A stretch of DNA of 64,000 nucleotides from an uncultured Eubacteriales bacterium (GCA_934491515.1 CAKSTF010000003.1:1-64000); one strand, 5' to 3'; positions 24,940 through 32,357 are shown, numbered from the stretch's first letter. The notes: generated from the letters alone by a model not told the origin. A program made the numbers and translations.

Positions 24940-26501
24940 AAAATATCATCCCTCCACGCTTTCCAGCAAATACAGCAGTTTGCACCGTACCAGTCAAGTG
25001 CGCTTGTGGCATATTCGGGTGCAAGCAGACGGATTTGTAACTTACTTATACTTTTTTCGAGTCGCTCCGGAACTTCGCCTATCCAGGCAGTTCCTAATTC
25101 GGCACAATGTTCAAATAAACCTTTACCGCAAGGCACCATGCTTGCCTTATCGCCTTTAAATGCTTCGTATATCTCATTTCCGCGCGGCACTATAACAAAG
25201 TCCCTTTTCGTTCCGCACGCAACAAATACAATGCCTGCGCTTGCGTCAAGGATCGTATCAAATCCTTTCGGGGGCTGATATGGCGTAAACTGCTTTTCTT
25301 CGCCCTCCGCATATTCCCGCGTTTCGCTTTCTTTGCGCTCTTTCGGGGATTTAAACAAATCGCTTTCGGTAAGTTTTTCACCCTTTGCTTTTTTAACAAC
25401 ACCGTCAAGATTTACGTCGGTTTCCACACCGTCCGGATACATTAAAATGTTGCCTCCGAAATCTATGACCGTACAGCTCGTTTTACCGGGTGCCGTTCTT
25501 AATACCCTGCCTACTTTTTGTATCCATTGTCCCTGTGTACCGTTGGTATCAAAATCAACAATATTTCTAAGAGGCGGATAATCGTATCCCTCCGTACAGA
25601 TGTCTACGTTTACAAGTTCGTCGCATTCGCCTTTTTCAAAACGTTCAAGTTCTTCTTTGCGTGCCACGTCATCAAGGCCCAAAGAAAGATACGCCGGCTT
25701 TCTGCCGAGTGCCGTCAGTTCCTCGCAAATTATTTCGCAGAACTCGTGAGAGGGCGCGAATATTACCGTTTTACCTTCTTCTTTTGCTTCAAGGTATTTG
25801 CGGCACAGTTCTTTTATAAGACTGCGTCCCTTGTCATCCGCCTTGCAGTTACGGGATAAACGGCCTTTTTCCGAACCGTCGTCGGTGATAAATTCCGGCG
25901 ATAGATCCTTAAAGGTAGGTCTCACAAGATAATGACTGTTAATAAGGAAACGTGATGTTATCTGATTGTAATTATCAAACAAATGTATAAGCGGTAGTTT
26001 GTCGCCGCGGTTCGGCGTGGCCGTAACTCCCAAAAGACAGGCTTCGGGATTGTGTTCGCTGTTCCAGTTAATGATTTGTTCGTAGGTAGAAGCCTTTGCG
26101 TGGTGTGCTTCGTCAATTACAATCAAATCAAAAAAACTTCCCGCTGCCTTAAACTCCGGCAAAAGATTTACAACGGTCTGAACCATTCCAAAATGTATAT
26201 AGCCGTGTAAACTTTTGCGCGCAGCCGTAATCTCACTCGTGGCGAGTTCCGGACATACAAGCGAAAATTTTCCGTGATTTTGGTCGTGAATTTCGGTTCG
26301 GTGCACAAGCACAAGTACATGCGGCTTCTTTTTGTGCGTAGCATAAAAACCGTTCCAAAACCTTCCGATTGCCGCAGCCATCATTATTGTTTTGCCTGCA
26401 CCCGTGCCGGCTACTATAAGGGAGTTACCGCGCTCCTCTAACATTTGCACGGCGTTCTGTACTGCGTCCTCTTGATAAGGATAGAGTTTCAGTTTTGCCA
26501 T
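24936..26501 (-). CDS. DEAD/DEAH-box SF2 helicase
   Basis: 521 residues. Walker A GTGAGKT (33-39), DEAH box VIDEAHHAK (about 128-136), GVTATPNR (motif III region) and the C-terminal motifs VNVDICTEGYDYP and QKVGRVLRT (motif VI) define a RecG/Hef/UvsW-like SF2 helicase. The last 100 residues contain Cys (CCICWKAW) and may bind DNA. It probably remodels branched replication intermediates together with RecT, YqaJ nuclease and RusA. Confidence 0.88.
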   Translation of the reverse strand: MAKLKLYPYQEDAVQNAVQMLEERGNSLIVAGTGAGKTIMMAAAIGRFWNGFYATHKKKPHVLVLVHRTEIHDQNHGKFSLVCPELATSEITAARKSLHGYIHFGMVQTVVNLLPEFKAAGSFFDLIVIDEAHHAKASTYEQIINWNSEHNPEACLLGVTATPNRGDKLPLIHLFDNYNQITSRFLINSHYLVRPTFKDLSPEFITDDGSEKGRLSRNCKADDKGRSLIKELCRKYLEAKEEGKTVIFAPSHEFCEIICEELTALGRKPAYLSLGLDDVARKEELERFEKGECDELVNVDICTEGYDYPPLRNIVDFDTNGTQGQWIQKVGRVLRTAPGKTSCTVIDFGGNILMYPDGVETDVNLDGVVKKAKGEKLTESDLFKSPKERKESETREYAEGEEKQFTPYQPPKGFDTILDASAGIVFVACGTKRDFVIVPRGNEIYEAFKGDKASMVPCGKGLFEHCAELGTAWIGEVPERLEKSISKLQIRLLAPEYATSALDWYGANCCICWKAWRDDIL

Positions 26502-26502
26502 G

Positions 26503-27528
26503 CTACACCGCCTTCTCTTTAATTAAAAATGCACCCGCTGCGGAAAAGAAACCGGTGTTTTTTTCGGAATTAAAACGACTTGCGTTGTATTCCTTTGCCG
26601 TCTCTATTATTTTTTGTAATTCTGCCTCTTTGCGTTCGGCCGCAGCGTCTGCTTCTTCCTTGGCTTTAACGTAATCTGTAAGGTCATATTCAAGCGTGAG
26701 ATTTTTGTTATAATAGGTGTTAAGCCGAATACTCTCAATTATGTTTTTTTGCTTGTCAGTCGCAATATAGGGAGTAGGCTCACGATGTTCGTCAACCGCC
26801 TTAAAAAATCGCTCAATGCAGACGGAAATAAGCGCCGCCAAATGCTCGTTGTTTTGAAAATACAGATTGGAAATGCTTAGTTTATCCTGCAGGTATTCAA
26901 TTCGTTTTTTCTTAGACATCTGAACGATTTTCCCACGCTCAAACGGAGTATCGTTTTTTAACACCATTATTTGAAGTATGTAAAAATCCGCACCGGTTGC
27001 GAGGATCTGATATTGCGCCTGTATAATGTACTTAAAAGGTATGCCGTTTTTAACTTTGGTCGGCTGCATGGTTTTTTGCTCGCAGACAAAATGCTTTCCG
27101 CGTTTTACCATACCGGTACCGTAATCAAACGGCCGTTCGTCTGTTTCTTCGCTTATACCGCTTATGTCAAGACTTGCTATAAGGCGGTCGGAAGCATAAA
27201 CCTCACCGGGCGTCAGTTTTTGAGAACGCAAAGCCGACAGAAAATGTACTCCCACAGGCTCCAGCGCGTGACCGTATTCGGCAAATTCCGGCGGCAACTC
27301 CTGCTTTTGGTAAACGCCGTCGTTTAGTATCTTGTGGTACAGCGCCCACGCGGTGGTATACGGTTTTTCGTTCTTAAATTTTTCGGCGGAAATCCCGCAA
27401 TTCTGTAATTCTTCATCGGTGGCATAATAACGTACGATATCAAATACTTCACTGCCGCCTATTCGAGTTTCCCTTGCTTTTTCCCATGTCAAAGTACCCT
27501 GTTTAAGACTTGTTTTTCTAAGTTTCAT
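26503..27528 (-). CDS. YqaJ-family phage exonuclease
   Basis: 341 residues. YqaJ-like nucleases (lambda-Exo fold) resect double-stranded ends for RecT. The N-terminal RETRIGGSE, the acidic EYGHALEPVGVHF, and the central ISGISEETDERP...KHFVCEQKTM with Asp/Glu-x-Lys match the catalytic core. The C-terminal third is helical (KAKEEADAAAERKEAELQKI). It overlaps recT upstream by 11 bp. Confidence 0.87.
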   Translation of the reverse strand: MKLRKTSLKQGTLTWEKARETRIGGSEVFDIVRYYATDEELQNCGISAEKFKNEKPYTTAWALYHKILNDGVYQKQELPPEFAEYGHALEPVGVHFLSALRSQKLTPGEVYASDRLIASLDISGISEETDERPFDYGTGMVKRGKHFVCEQKTMQPTKVKNGIPFKYIIQAQYQILATGADFYILQIMVLKNDTPFERGKIVQMSKKKRIEYLQDKLSISNLYFQNNEHLAALISVCIERFFKAVDEHREPTPYIATDKQKNIIESIRLNTYYNKNLTLEYDLTDYVKAKEEADAAAERKEAELQKIIETAKEYNASRFNSEKNTGFFSAAGAFLIKEKAV

Positions 27529-28633
27529 TTTTAGGCACCTCGTTCACATAGTTTTCTATAAGCGGTTTTAGTTTCTTGCTTCGCATAATGTTCATAATGC
27601 TCGCATAATGCTCGTTAATTACTTCTTGCCGGTTTCCGGTTTCAAAAGCCTTTTTAATCTTTTCGGCTTCCACTTCGGCAAGTTTGGGATTTGCTTTGAA
27701 AAGATCCAACGTTTCTTTAACGTCGGCCTGCTGCTCTGCGGTCAATTTTTCAAGATCCACCGCCGGCTCTTCCATAGGTATAACTATGTCTCCAATGGGA
27801 GGCAACGATTCCTGCACAGGTTCATCATCACGGTCAAACGCGTATATCGTCTCTTTTAGTTCGGGAAGTATTTCCCTTACTCGTTTAAGCGCACGGCGGA
27901 TAACCGTCTTTTTAACCATTTCGCCCGTCCATTTGCACCAGAACGAATCCGTGTTTAACTCGTCGCTTATTACCCTGCGTTTGCGCTGTTTTCCGTATTG
28001 GTCGGTGTATGCGACCCATTTGGCTTTATATATACCGTTGTCGCTTGCTTTAGATATGTCTATAATTTCATCCGCCGAAATCTCACATACAGTCATAAGC
28101 ACACGCTTGTTGCTGTGGACCTCCGTTACGTCCAAGCGGCATATTACCTTTTTAAAGTATCCATTTACAAGGCGCTCAGCGGTTATATCTCTGTCCGCCT
28201 GGTATCTTCTGTCCTCAAGCGTATAAACTATATCGTTGTTTGCAAAATGTTCGGCAAAATACGTCGTGTTTGCATCTTCTTTCGGGACCGCAACGATTGT
28301 ATCGTTAATTCGATATCCTTTTCTCGCTGCCGCCCTTAAAAATGCTTCTACCCTTGCGGATATCGTTACGGCCTTACCACGTTTAACAAAATCTATTTTG
28401 TCGTAATCTTCTGCCGTTATTCCGCCCTGGTTAAGTGTCTGAAGGTTGTCCAAAAATACATTGGCTGCGTTTAACGCCTCTCGTTGATTTAGACTGCCTA
28501 AATCCTTAAGCGCCGCAATTGCTTTCACGGCAAACGGCAGGCAGTGTGTTTTAATACCTATTTCATTTTTAAGGACTTCAAATAGGCTTGCCGGCGTCGC
28601 TGTCATTTTTGCATATACTGTCATTTCGCTCAC
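27518..28633 (-). CDS. recT: RecT-family single-strand annealing protein
   Basis: 371 residues. Features are the N-terminal AALKDLGSLNQREALNAANVFLDNL-type helices, a beta-rich centre with VCEISADEIIDISKAS, and the diagnostic SFWCKWTGEMVKKTVIRRALKR near 230-250. The acidic C-terminal tail is usual in this family. RecT anneals the ssDNA made by the YqaJ nuclease, forming concatemers for packaging. The ATG overlaps the stop of the zinc-ribbon gene upstream. Confidence 0.87.
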   Translation of the reverse strand: MSEMTVYAKMTATPASLFEVLKNEIGIKTHCLPFAVKAIAALKDLGSLNQREALNAANVFLDNLQTLNQGGITAEDYDKIDFVKRGKAVTISARVEAFLRAAARKGYRINDTIVAVPKEDANTTYFAEHFANNDIVYTLEDRRYQADRDITAERLVNGYFKKVICRLDVTEVHSNKRVLMTVCEISADEIIDISKASDNGIYKAKWVAYTDQYGKQRKRRVISDELNTDSFWCKWTGEMVKKTVIRRALKRVREILPELKETIYAFDRDDEPVQESLPPIGDIVIPMEEPAVDLEKLTAEQQADVKETLDLFKANPKLAEVEAEKIKKAFETGNRQEVINEHYASIMNIMRSKKLKPLIENYVNEVPKNET

Positions 28634-28872
28634 GCTGCACCCTCCTTTTCGTTAAGGCAGTCGGGGCATAATCCCTCTGTCAATTCGTCAAGTGGGAAAG
28701 CCTCGCCGCATTCTTCACATTCGGCAGCCTCCGTTATTTCCGCGCTGCCGCAGTTAGGGCATATACAGTATTTAAGGTCTGCGTACCCCTCACCGTAAGG
28801 CACATAATCCGAAGCCTTGTCCGGCTCGTCAAACGTGCAATAACAATCTCTACACAGATACATTTTTATCAC
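28630..28872 (-). CDS. Zinc-ribbon protein (two ribbons)
   Basis: 80 residues with CRDCYC, CPNCGS, CEECGE and CPDCLNE knuckles, giving two consecutive zinc ribbons. It begins MIKMYLCRDCYCTF and is coupled to recT by an ATGA overlap. Such proteins are frequent in phage recombination modules, perhaps as RecT or RNA polymerase partners. Function unknown. Confidence 0.65.
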   Translation of the reverse strand: MIKMYLCRDCYCTFDEPDKASDYVPYGEGYADLKYCICPNCGSAEITEAAECEECGEAFPLDELTEGLCPDCLNEKEGAA

Positions 28873-29074
28873 CCACGTTTAACTTTCCGTATTTAAGCCT
28901 GTACCGCAGCACGTTCCGCGACAGTTCCATGTTCTCAACATACAACTCCCGCGCCCTTTCTTCGGCACGGCGGCAGCGCCTGTCTGCCTTTATCCCCGAT
29001 ACCAGCGCCGCTATGCTGATAGCCGATATCGCGGTCGTTATAACCGCTATTGCGTACATATACATTCCGTCCAT
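28850..29074 (-). CDS. Small membrane protein with coiled-coil tail
   Basis: 74 residues: one N-terminal transmembrane helix (about 4-26, MYAIAVITTAISAISIAALV), then a basic coiled coil (RRCRRAEERARELYVENMELSR). It is the first gene of the recombination block. Its Shine-Dalgarno (AGGAG, followed by TGTCAA) is complementary to the loop of the predicted RNA at 29111-29177, and that RNA's promoter overlaps this ribosome binding site on the other strand. Function unknown. Confidence 0.65.
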   Translation of the reverse strand: MDGMYMYAIAVITTAISAISIAALVSGIKADRRCRRAEERARELYVENMELSRNVLRYRLKYGKLNVGDKNVSV

Positions 29075-29075
29075 A

Positions 29076-29104
29076 TTGACACTCCTATCTTTTTATGTTA
29101 TAAT
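29076..29104 (+). promoter_or_regulatory. Consensus promoter for predicted plus-strand RNA
   Basis: TTGACA (29076-29081), a 17-bp spacer and TATAAT (29099-29104) form a perfect sigma-A promoter on the plus strand. It points against the leftward early operon. The expected start, about 29111, coincides with the base of a hairpin. There is no open frame on this strand downstream, so it serves the predicted ncRNA. Confidence 0.75.
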
Positions 29105-29110
29105 TGTTAT

Positions 29111-29177
29111 ACAAATTCGGTTGACACTCCGATTTGTGTGCCGTTCCCGTACCGTCCATTCGGGGGCGGCTTTTTTA
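29111..29177 (+). ncRNA. Predicted 67-nt phage regulatory RNA
   Basis: Downstream of a perfect promoter, the plus strand folds into two hairpins. Hairpin 1 is ACAAAT(T)CGG / CCGATTTGT with the 8-nt loop TTGACACT (29111-29137). Hairpin 2 pairs 29140-29149 with 29161-29170 over ten pairs (eight Watson-Crick, two G-U) and is followed by TTTTTT, an intrinsic terminator. The loop plus two stem bases (TTGACACTCC) are perfectly complementary to the ribosome binding site of the adjacent leftward gene (28850-29074), and nine bases match that of the tiny frame at 21108. No protein is encoded. It is probably an antisense or trans-acting regulator; expression has not been tested. Confidence 0.62.
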
Positions 29178-29408
29178 TTTTTCGAATACATCTTTAATAC
29201 CTGCCGCGTCCGCTACCGCGTATAACTGCTCCAGTCTTGCCTTTAACGGTGTGTTTACGACTTTAGCCACAGTGGGTGCTGAATATCCCGTTTTGAGACA
29301 TATACGCTCATAACCTATACCGTGCTTTATCTCGGCTAAATTACGCCGTATAATGCGTTCTCTTGCGGCATTTTCTCTTTCTTGTAACGTTAAATATACC
29401 TTTCCCAT
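29175..29408 (-). CDS. Small HTH phage regulator
   Basis: 77 residues: a basic N-terminus (LTLQERENAARERIIRRNLAEIKHG) and a helix-turn-helix GYERICLKTGYSAPTVAKVVNTPL. It is the first gene of the leftward early operon after the Cro-like gene. The ribosome binding site is TAGGAGG, and an operator copy (29429-29443) lies just upstream. It probably regulates early transcription or replication. The terminator T-run of the opposite-strand RNA overlaps its stop codon. Confidence 0.65.
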   Translation of the reverse strand: MGKVYLTLQERENAARERIIRRNLAEIKHGIGYERICLKTGYSAPTVAKVVNTPLKARLEQLYAVADAAGIKDVFEK

Positions 29409-29428
29409 AATGTACCTCCTACTTCGAA

Positions 29429-29443
29429 GTCACTTATCGTGAC
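29429..29443. promoter_or_regulatory. Phage operator copy 1
   Basis: GTCAC-TTATC-GTGAC, a perfect inverted repeat with a 5-bp spacer. It lies between the Cro-like gene and the next early gene and shares half-sites with three other copies in the switch region (29683, 29731, 29763). Confidence 0.65.
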
Positions 29444-29446
29444 ATT

Positions 29447-29653
29447 TCATGAGAAAAAAATAAAGGCGATAGACCTCTTATAGTAACGAGCAATGGATTC
29501 TTTAATCTCATCACGAGGATTTCGTTGACCGTTTTCGTACATGGTTAATGCTGAAGGACTGATTCCCACATCAGTTGCAACCTCTTCAACGGTCTTACCG
29601 GTTTTTGCTCGTAGCGTTTTTAGTCTTTCGCCAACTGCCTTTTGATTCGGCAT
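29447..29653 (-). CDS. Cro-like HTH repressor
   Basis: 68 residues from ATG 29653 (MPNQKAVGERLKTLRAKTGKTVEE), with GAGGTG eight bases upstream; the GTG at 29662 is too close. The HTH_3/XRE domain spans residues 8-60 (VATDVGISPSALTMYENGQRNP). It is transcribed leftward from the promoter at 29704-29732, divergent to the CI-like repressor, so it takes the Cro position in the lysis-lysogeny switch. Confidence 0.82.
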   Translation of the reverse strand: MPNQKAVGERLKTLRAKTGKTVEEVATDVGISPSALTMYENGQRNPRDEIKESIARYYKRSIAFIFFS

Positions 29654-29682
29654 TGTATACACCTCACTTTATGCAATTTTAT

Positions 29683-29697
29683 GTCACCATTCGTGAC
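29683..29697. promoter_or_regulatory. Phage operator copy 2 (early promoter start)
   Basis: GTCAC-CATTC-GTGAC, a perfect inverted repeat located at the expected start point of the leftward early promoter. Repressor bound here would block RNA polymerase. Confidence 0.7.
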
Positions 29698-29703
29698 ACG
29701 TCT

Positions 29704-29732
29704 ATACTAACACATCTTTTTCGCCTTGTCAA
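29704..29732 (-). promoter_or_regulatory. Early leftward promoter (PL/PR type)
   Basis: On the minus strand TTGACA (29732-29727), a 17-bp spacer and TAGTAT (29709-29704) form a strong sigma-A promoter for the Cro-like gene and the early operon. Operator 2 covers its start and operator 3 touches its -35 element. Confidence 0.7.
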
Positions 29733-29745
29733 CACTTTTTGTGAC
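29731..29745. promoter_or_regulatory. Phage operator copy 3 (degenerate)
   Basis: AACAC-TTTTT-GTGAC keeps one perfect half-site and the CAC core of the other. It overlaps the -35 of the leftward early promoter. Confidence 0.45.
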
Positions 29746-29762
29746 ACTTTTGCTTGTTTTTT

Positions 29763-29777
29763 TTCACGCAATGTGAT
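29763..29777. promoter_or_regulatory. Phage operator copy 4 (repressor promoter)
   Basis: TTCAC-GCAAT-GTGAT, an inverted repeat with the same spacing. It overlaps an extended -10-like element (TG, then GATAAA at 29775-29780) just before the CI-like gene, so it probably mediates repressor autoregulation. Confidence 0.5.
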
Positions 29778-29801
29778 AAACTGTATTCCGAGGTGAAAAA
29801 A

Positions 29802-30116
29802 ATGTACTCTGAAACCATAAAAACTTTAAGAAAACAACAGGGCATTACTCAAGAACAACTTGCTAAAGCTCTGGGCATATCAAGGTCAACCGTTGCAATG
29901 TACGAAAAAGGTGAACGAGAACCTAATTTTGAGATGTGCGAAGCCATTGCAGATTACTTTAACTGCAGACTTTCTGACATAATAGAAAAAACGCCAACCG
30001 AAGTTGGCGTTTCATCGAGAGTGAATAGACTTATTAAGCTTTTAGAGTCTCTTCCCGACGAGGCTCTTGACAAGGTATATGACTATATTTCTTTGCTTTC
30101 TGAGAGATATAAATAA
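29802..30116 (+). CDS. CI-like HTH repressor without protease domain
   Basis: 104 residues from ATG 29802, nine bases after GAGGTG. The HTH_3 domain covers residues 1-62 (IKTLRKQQGITQEQLAKALGISRSTVAMYEKGEREPN). The tail SRVNRLIKLLESLPDEALDKVYDYISLL is a dimerising helix pair. No S24 peptidase domain or ImmA partner gene is seen, so RecA-driven self-cleavage cannot induce this phage. A LexA-controlled antisense gene overlaps the 3' end and may take over that job. Confidence 0.82.
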   Translation: MYSETIKTLRKQQGITQEQLAKALGISRSTVAMYEKGEREPNFEMCEAIADYFNCRLSDIIEKTPTEVGVSSRVNRLIKLLESLPDEALDKVYDYISLLSERYK

Positions 30117-30192
30117 GTCCTTCTTTCTGAGCTTTTGGAGGCAACTTACTAAACATAGAAACGATAGCAGATATTTTTTCTTCCCTTGTCAA
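30034..30192 (-). CDS. 52-aa SOS-controlled candidate antirepressor, antisense to repressor 3' end
   Basis: A 52-residue frame starts at TTG 30192 with AGGGGAG eight bases upstream. It begins (M)TREEKISAIVSMFSKLPPK and ends at TAA 30034. The last 83 bp lie antisense to the CI-like gene. Its first half, MFSKLPPKAQKEGLIYIS, resembles the repressor's own tail (LLESLPDEALDKVYDYIS), so it might form mixed dimers with it. A strong promoter and a LexA-type box lie directly upstream. Coding status is supported by signals only, not by homology search. Confidence 0.5.
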   Translation of the reverse strand: MTREEKISAIVSMFSKLPPKAQKEGLIYISQKAKKYSHIPCQEPRREETLKA

Positions 30193-30211
30193 TTTTACTA
30201 CTCCCCTTATT

Positions 30212-30225
30212 TGAACAAATGTTCG
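30212..30225 (-). promoter_or_regulatory. LexA (DinR) box
   Basis: CGAACATTTGTTCA on the minus strand contains the palindrome GAAC-N4-GTTC and matches the Firmicute SOS box (CGAACRNRYGTTCG) at 12 of 14 positions. It lies at the start point of the promoter at 30234-30262, where LexA would block transcription. Confidence 0.65.
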
Positions 30226-30233
30226 GTTTGCTT

Positions 30234-30262
30234 ATTATAGACCGAAAATCGTCGAAAGTCAA
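30234..30262 (-). promoter_or_regulatory. Strong leftward promoter antisense to repressor
   Basis: TTGACT (30262-30257), a 17-bp spacer and TATAAT (30239-30234) on the minus strand. The predicted start, about 30227, abuts the LexA box. Its transcript runs through the 52-aa frame into the repressor gene in antisense. Confidence 0.7.
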
Positions 30263-30429
30263 TTATAATTTTTAAGAACTTGAAAAAAACATTTAAAAAA
30301 TGCACAAAAAAGAGGAAAACAATAAGAGTTATTTTCGTCGTTGAGAGTATTAAAGCAGGGAAAGAAAGCCCACCGCTGATTACTGCGACGGACGGTTCAA
30401 TAACAATAAATAATTTAAAGGTGGTCAAA

Positions 30430-31122
30430 ATGCTTACAGTCATTTTATTTTTAATACTACATATTTTCTGTTGGTTTCTTTGTCTCTACGCACAGGACGA
30501 GCCCAAAACTCTTCAAAAAATAGAATATGATATATTCTCTGTCAAGCAACCGGCATTAGAAGATTTGAAAATTAATCCAAAAGAAGATTTTAAACATACA
30601 ATGCTTAAATTAGATTCATATACAAAAAATGTCATTTTGCCTTCGGAACATTACTATTGCTTTTACCGTAGCATAACAAACCGCAAGAATGATAACTCGA
30701 TAGTTTTTATTTTTCTGCCGCTTTCCACTTTCCTTTTTATAGAAAGATCATTCTATAAAACTTCTTTTTTTGAATCACGTGCGCTCGCTTTTTCCGTATC
30801 TCTTATTGTGACAATTGTTGTTACAATAATTGTAACTGTTATTTATAAAAAAATATATGCATTTAAGCCTGAAGAGTTTTGTTTTATGTCTTATGATAAA
30901 AATGAAATTTTAGAATCCTGGCAATATAAAACATATAAAGCCAACTGTAAATTTGATATTTCAGATGACAAAATTTTCAATAACTTTCTTATTCTTAAGT
31001 TAGCAGAATATTTCAAAAAAATAGAATATAATATGCATCTACGTCTGGGGCTAAAAAAATCAATCAACTTTGTCGCCGGTGCGTTTTATTTGATTTTCTT
31101 TTTCCGCATTCCGAATCTGTAA
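30430..31122 (+). CDS. Membrane protein of the lysogeny module
   Basis: 230 residues from ATG 30430 (MLTVILFLILHIFCWF), chosen because AAAGGTGG lies six bases upstream; an earlier in-frame ATG at 30280 has no such site and lacks coding character. Transmembrane segments lie at about 1-22, 88-108 and 116-142, with a long external loop between the first two and a cytoplasmic Lys-rich tail. Base composition is clearly more AT-rich than the late genes. I do not recognise the family. Its position between repressor and integrase is typical for superinfection exclusion or abortive infection genes. Confidence 0.7.
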   Translation: MLTVILFLILHIFCWFLCLYAQDEPKTLQKIEYDIFSVKQPALEDLKINPKEDFKHTMLKLDSYTKNVILPSEHYYCFYRSITNRKNDNSIVFIFLPLSTFLFIERSFYKTSFFESRALAFSVSLIVTIVVTIIVTVIYKKIYAFKPEEFCFMSYDKNEILESWQYKTYKANCKFDISDDKIFNNFLILKLAEYFKKIEYNMHLRLGLKKSINFVAGAFYLIFFFRIPNL

Positions 31123-31197
31123 ATTTTAGTCCCATTTTATAACATTCGCAAAAGGAACAAGATGCATTAGTCATTAAACAAAGGATGATGTGTATAT

Positions 31198-32208
31198 ATG
31201 GCAAACGCTAAAAAATTGCCCTCCGGCAGTTGGCGTGTACAAGCCGCCGCAACCGTAAACGGCAAGAAAATAATAAAGTCTTTCACCGACCCCGACCGCC
31301 GCACGGCCGAGCGTATGGCGCTCGAGTGGCAAACTCAAAACAAAGATGTATCTCACGGCAGCGGAATAACACTTGGGCAGGCGGCGAAAGAATATATTTC
31401 CCGTCGGTCTTATTCCGTTTCACCCGTCACCCTGAAAACGTACGAGGGGTATTGTCGAAGATATCTTACAGACCTGCAAGAAAAAAATGTAAACAAAATT
31501 AGTAAAACCGACTTACAGGTCGCGTTTAACGAATTGGCCGCAAAACTGTCCCCGAAAACCGTTTCGGCATTCTATGGTTTCTTCAGTTCGGTTATATTTG
31601 AGTTTACGGGAGAACGTTTTAACACGAATCTTCCCAAAATAAAAAAGCGCATATACAACACACCGGACGCAGAAACAGGCAAAAAGATATTAGAAGCCGT
31701 TTCCGGCACCGATATTGAATTGCCAGTAAACCTGGCGCTGCGTTGTGGCCTACGCATAAGCGAAGTTTGCGGTCTCAAATGGGAGAATGTATTCGATGAT
31801 TATATTTTGATAGATAATGTTATTGTTTCTTTCGGCAAAGATAAAATAGAAAAGTCTCCAAAGTCAAATGCAGGCACACGAAAGTTGCCGATTACGCCGG
31901 ACATAAAAGCACTGATAGACAAGCAACCACACATAAACGATTATGTTTATCAAAAAAATGCAAAGGCTATCGAATCAGCCTTCAGAAAATTATTAAAAAG
32001 AAAAAATATTCCGCACTGCCGTTTTCACGACTTGCGCCACGGTTTCGCCTCCTCAATGGCGGCTATGGGCATTCCCGAACGTTACGCTATGTCAATGGGC
32101 GGTTGGGATACTTCAAAGGTCCTGCACGAAATCTACGAACAAACATTCACCGACCTGCAATTCGAGTACGCACGCAAAATAGACGATTATTTCAAGAACG
32201 GGAAATAA
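31198..32208 (+). CDS. int: Tyrosine integrase
   Basis: 336 residues. An N-terminal arm-binding domain (KKLPSGSWRVQAAATVNGKK), a SAM-like core-binding domain (about 60-150) and a catalytic domain with Arg186 (GLRISE), His277 and Arg280 (HDLRH), a Trp in GGWDTS and the nucleophile Tyr313 (EIYEQTF) are all present. The length is normal. It catalyses integration and, with an excisionase, excision. It ends 150 bp from tRNA-Ser(GCU), indicating the attachment site. Confidence 0.93.
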   Translation: MANAKKLPSGSWRVQAAATVNGKKIIKSFTDPDRRTAERMALEWQTQNKDVSHGSGITLGQAAKEYISRRSYSVSPVTLKTYEGYCRRYLTDLQEKNVNKISKTDLQVAFNELAAKLSPKTVSAFYGFFSSVIFEFTGERFNTNLPKIKKRIYNTPDAETGKKILEAVSGTDIELPVNLALRCGLRISEVCGLKWENVFDDYILIDNVIVSFGKDKIEKSPKSNAGTRKLPITPDIKALIDKQPHINDYVYQKNAKAIESAFRKLLKRKNIPHCRFHDLRHGFASSMAAMGIPERYAMSMGGWDTSKVLHEIYEQTFTDLQFEYARKIDDYFKNGK

Positions 32209-32220
32209 CCTTGCTCTCCG

Positions 32221-32243
32221 TTTCGTGTGAACTTTCGTGTGAA
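32221..32243. repeat. Direct repeats after integrase (possible arm sites)
   Basis: TTTCGTGTGAA occurs twice (32221-32231 and 32233-32243), a 12-bp period directly after the integrase stop. Tandem short repeats between int and the core site are typical integrase arm-binding sites. Confidence 0.5.
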
Positions 32244-32328
32244 TTTTATAATTAAAACTCGCTTTTTTAACTGAAAATTCTTTGATTCTAAAGCGAGCCA
32301 AAATCGCCGCAAACCCTTATAAATAAAG

Positions 32329-32353
32329 AAAAGCCGCTGTTTAAGCGACTTTT
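32329..32353 (-). terminator. Terminator-like hairpin after tRNA-Ser(GCU)
   Basis: On the minus strand a stem (AAAAGTCGCT / AGCGGCTTTT, one mismatch, loop TAAAC) is followed by CTTTATTTA. It lies four bases past the tRNA 3' end, so it terminates the tRNA operon and is probably phage-supplied DNA at the right attachment site. Confidence 0.55.
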
Positions 32354-32357
32354 CAGT

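Noticed and set aside
30280..30429. N-terminal extension of the lysogeny membrane protein
   Set aside because: The extension has no ribosome binding site and no coding character, while ATG 30430 has AAAGGTGG at correct spacing and starts a hydrophobic segment.
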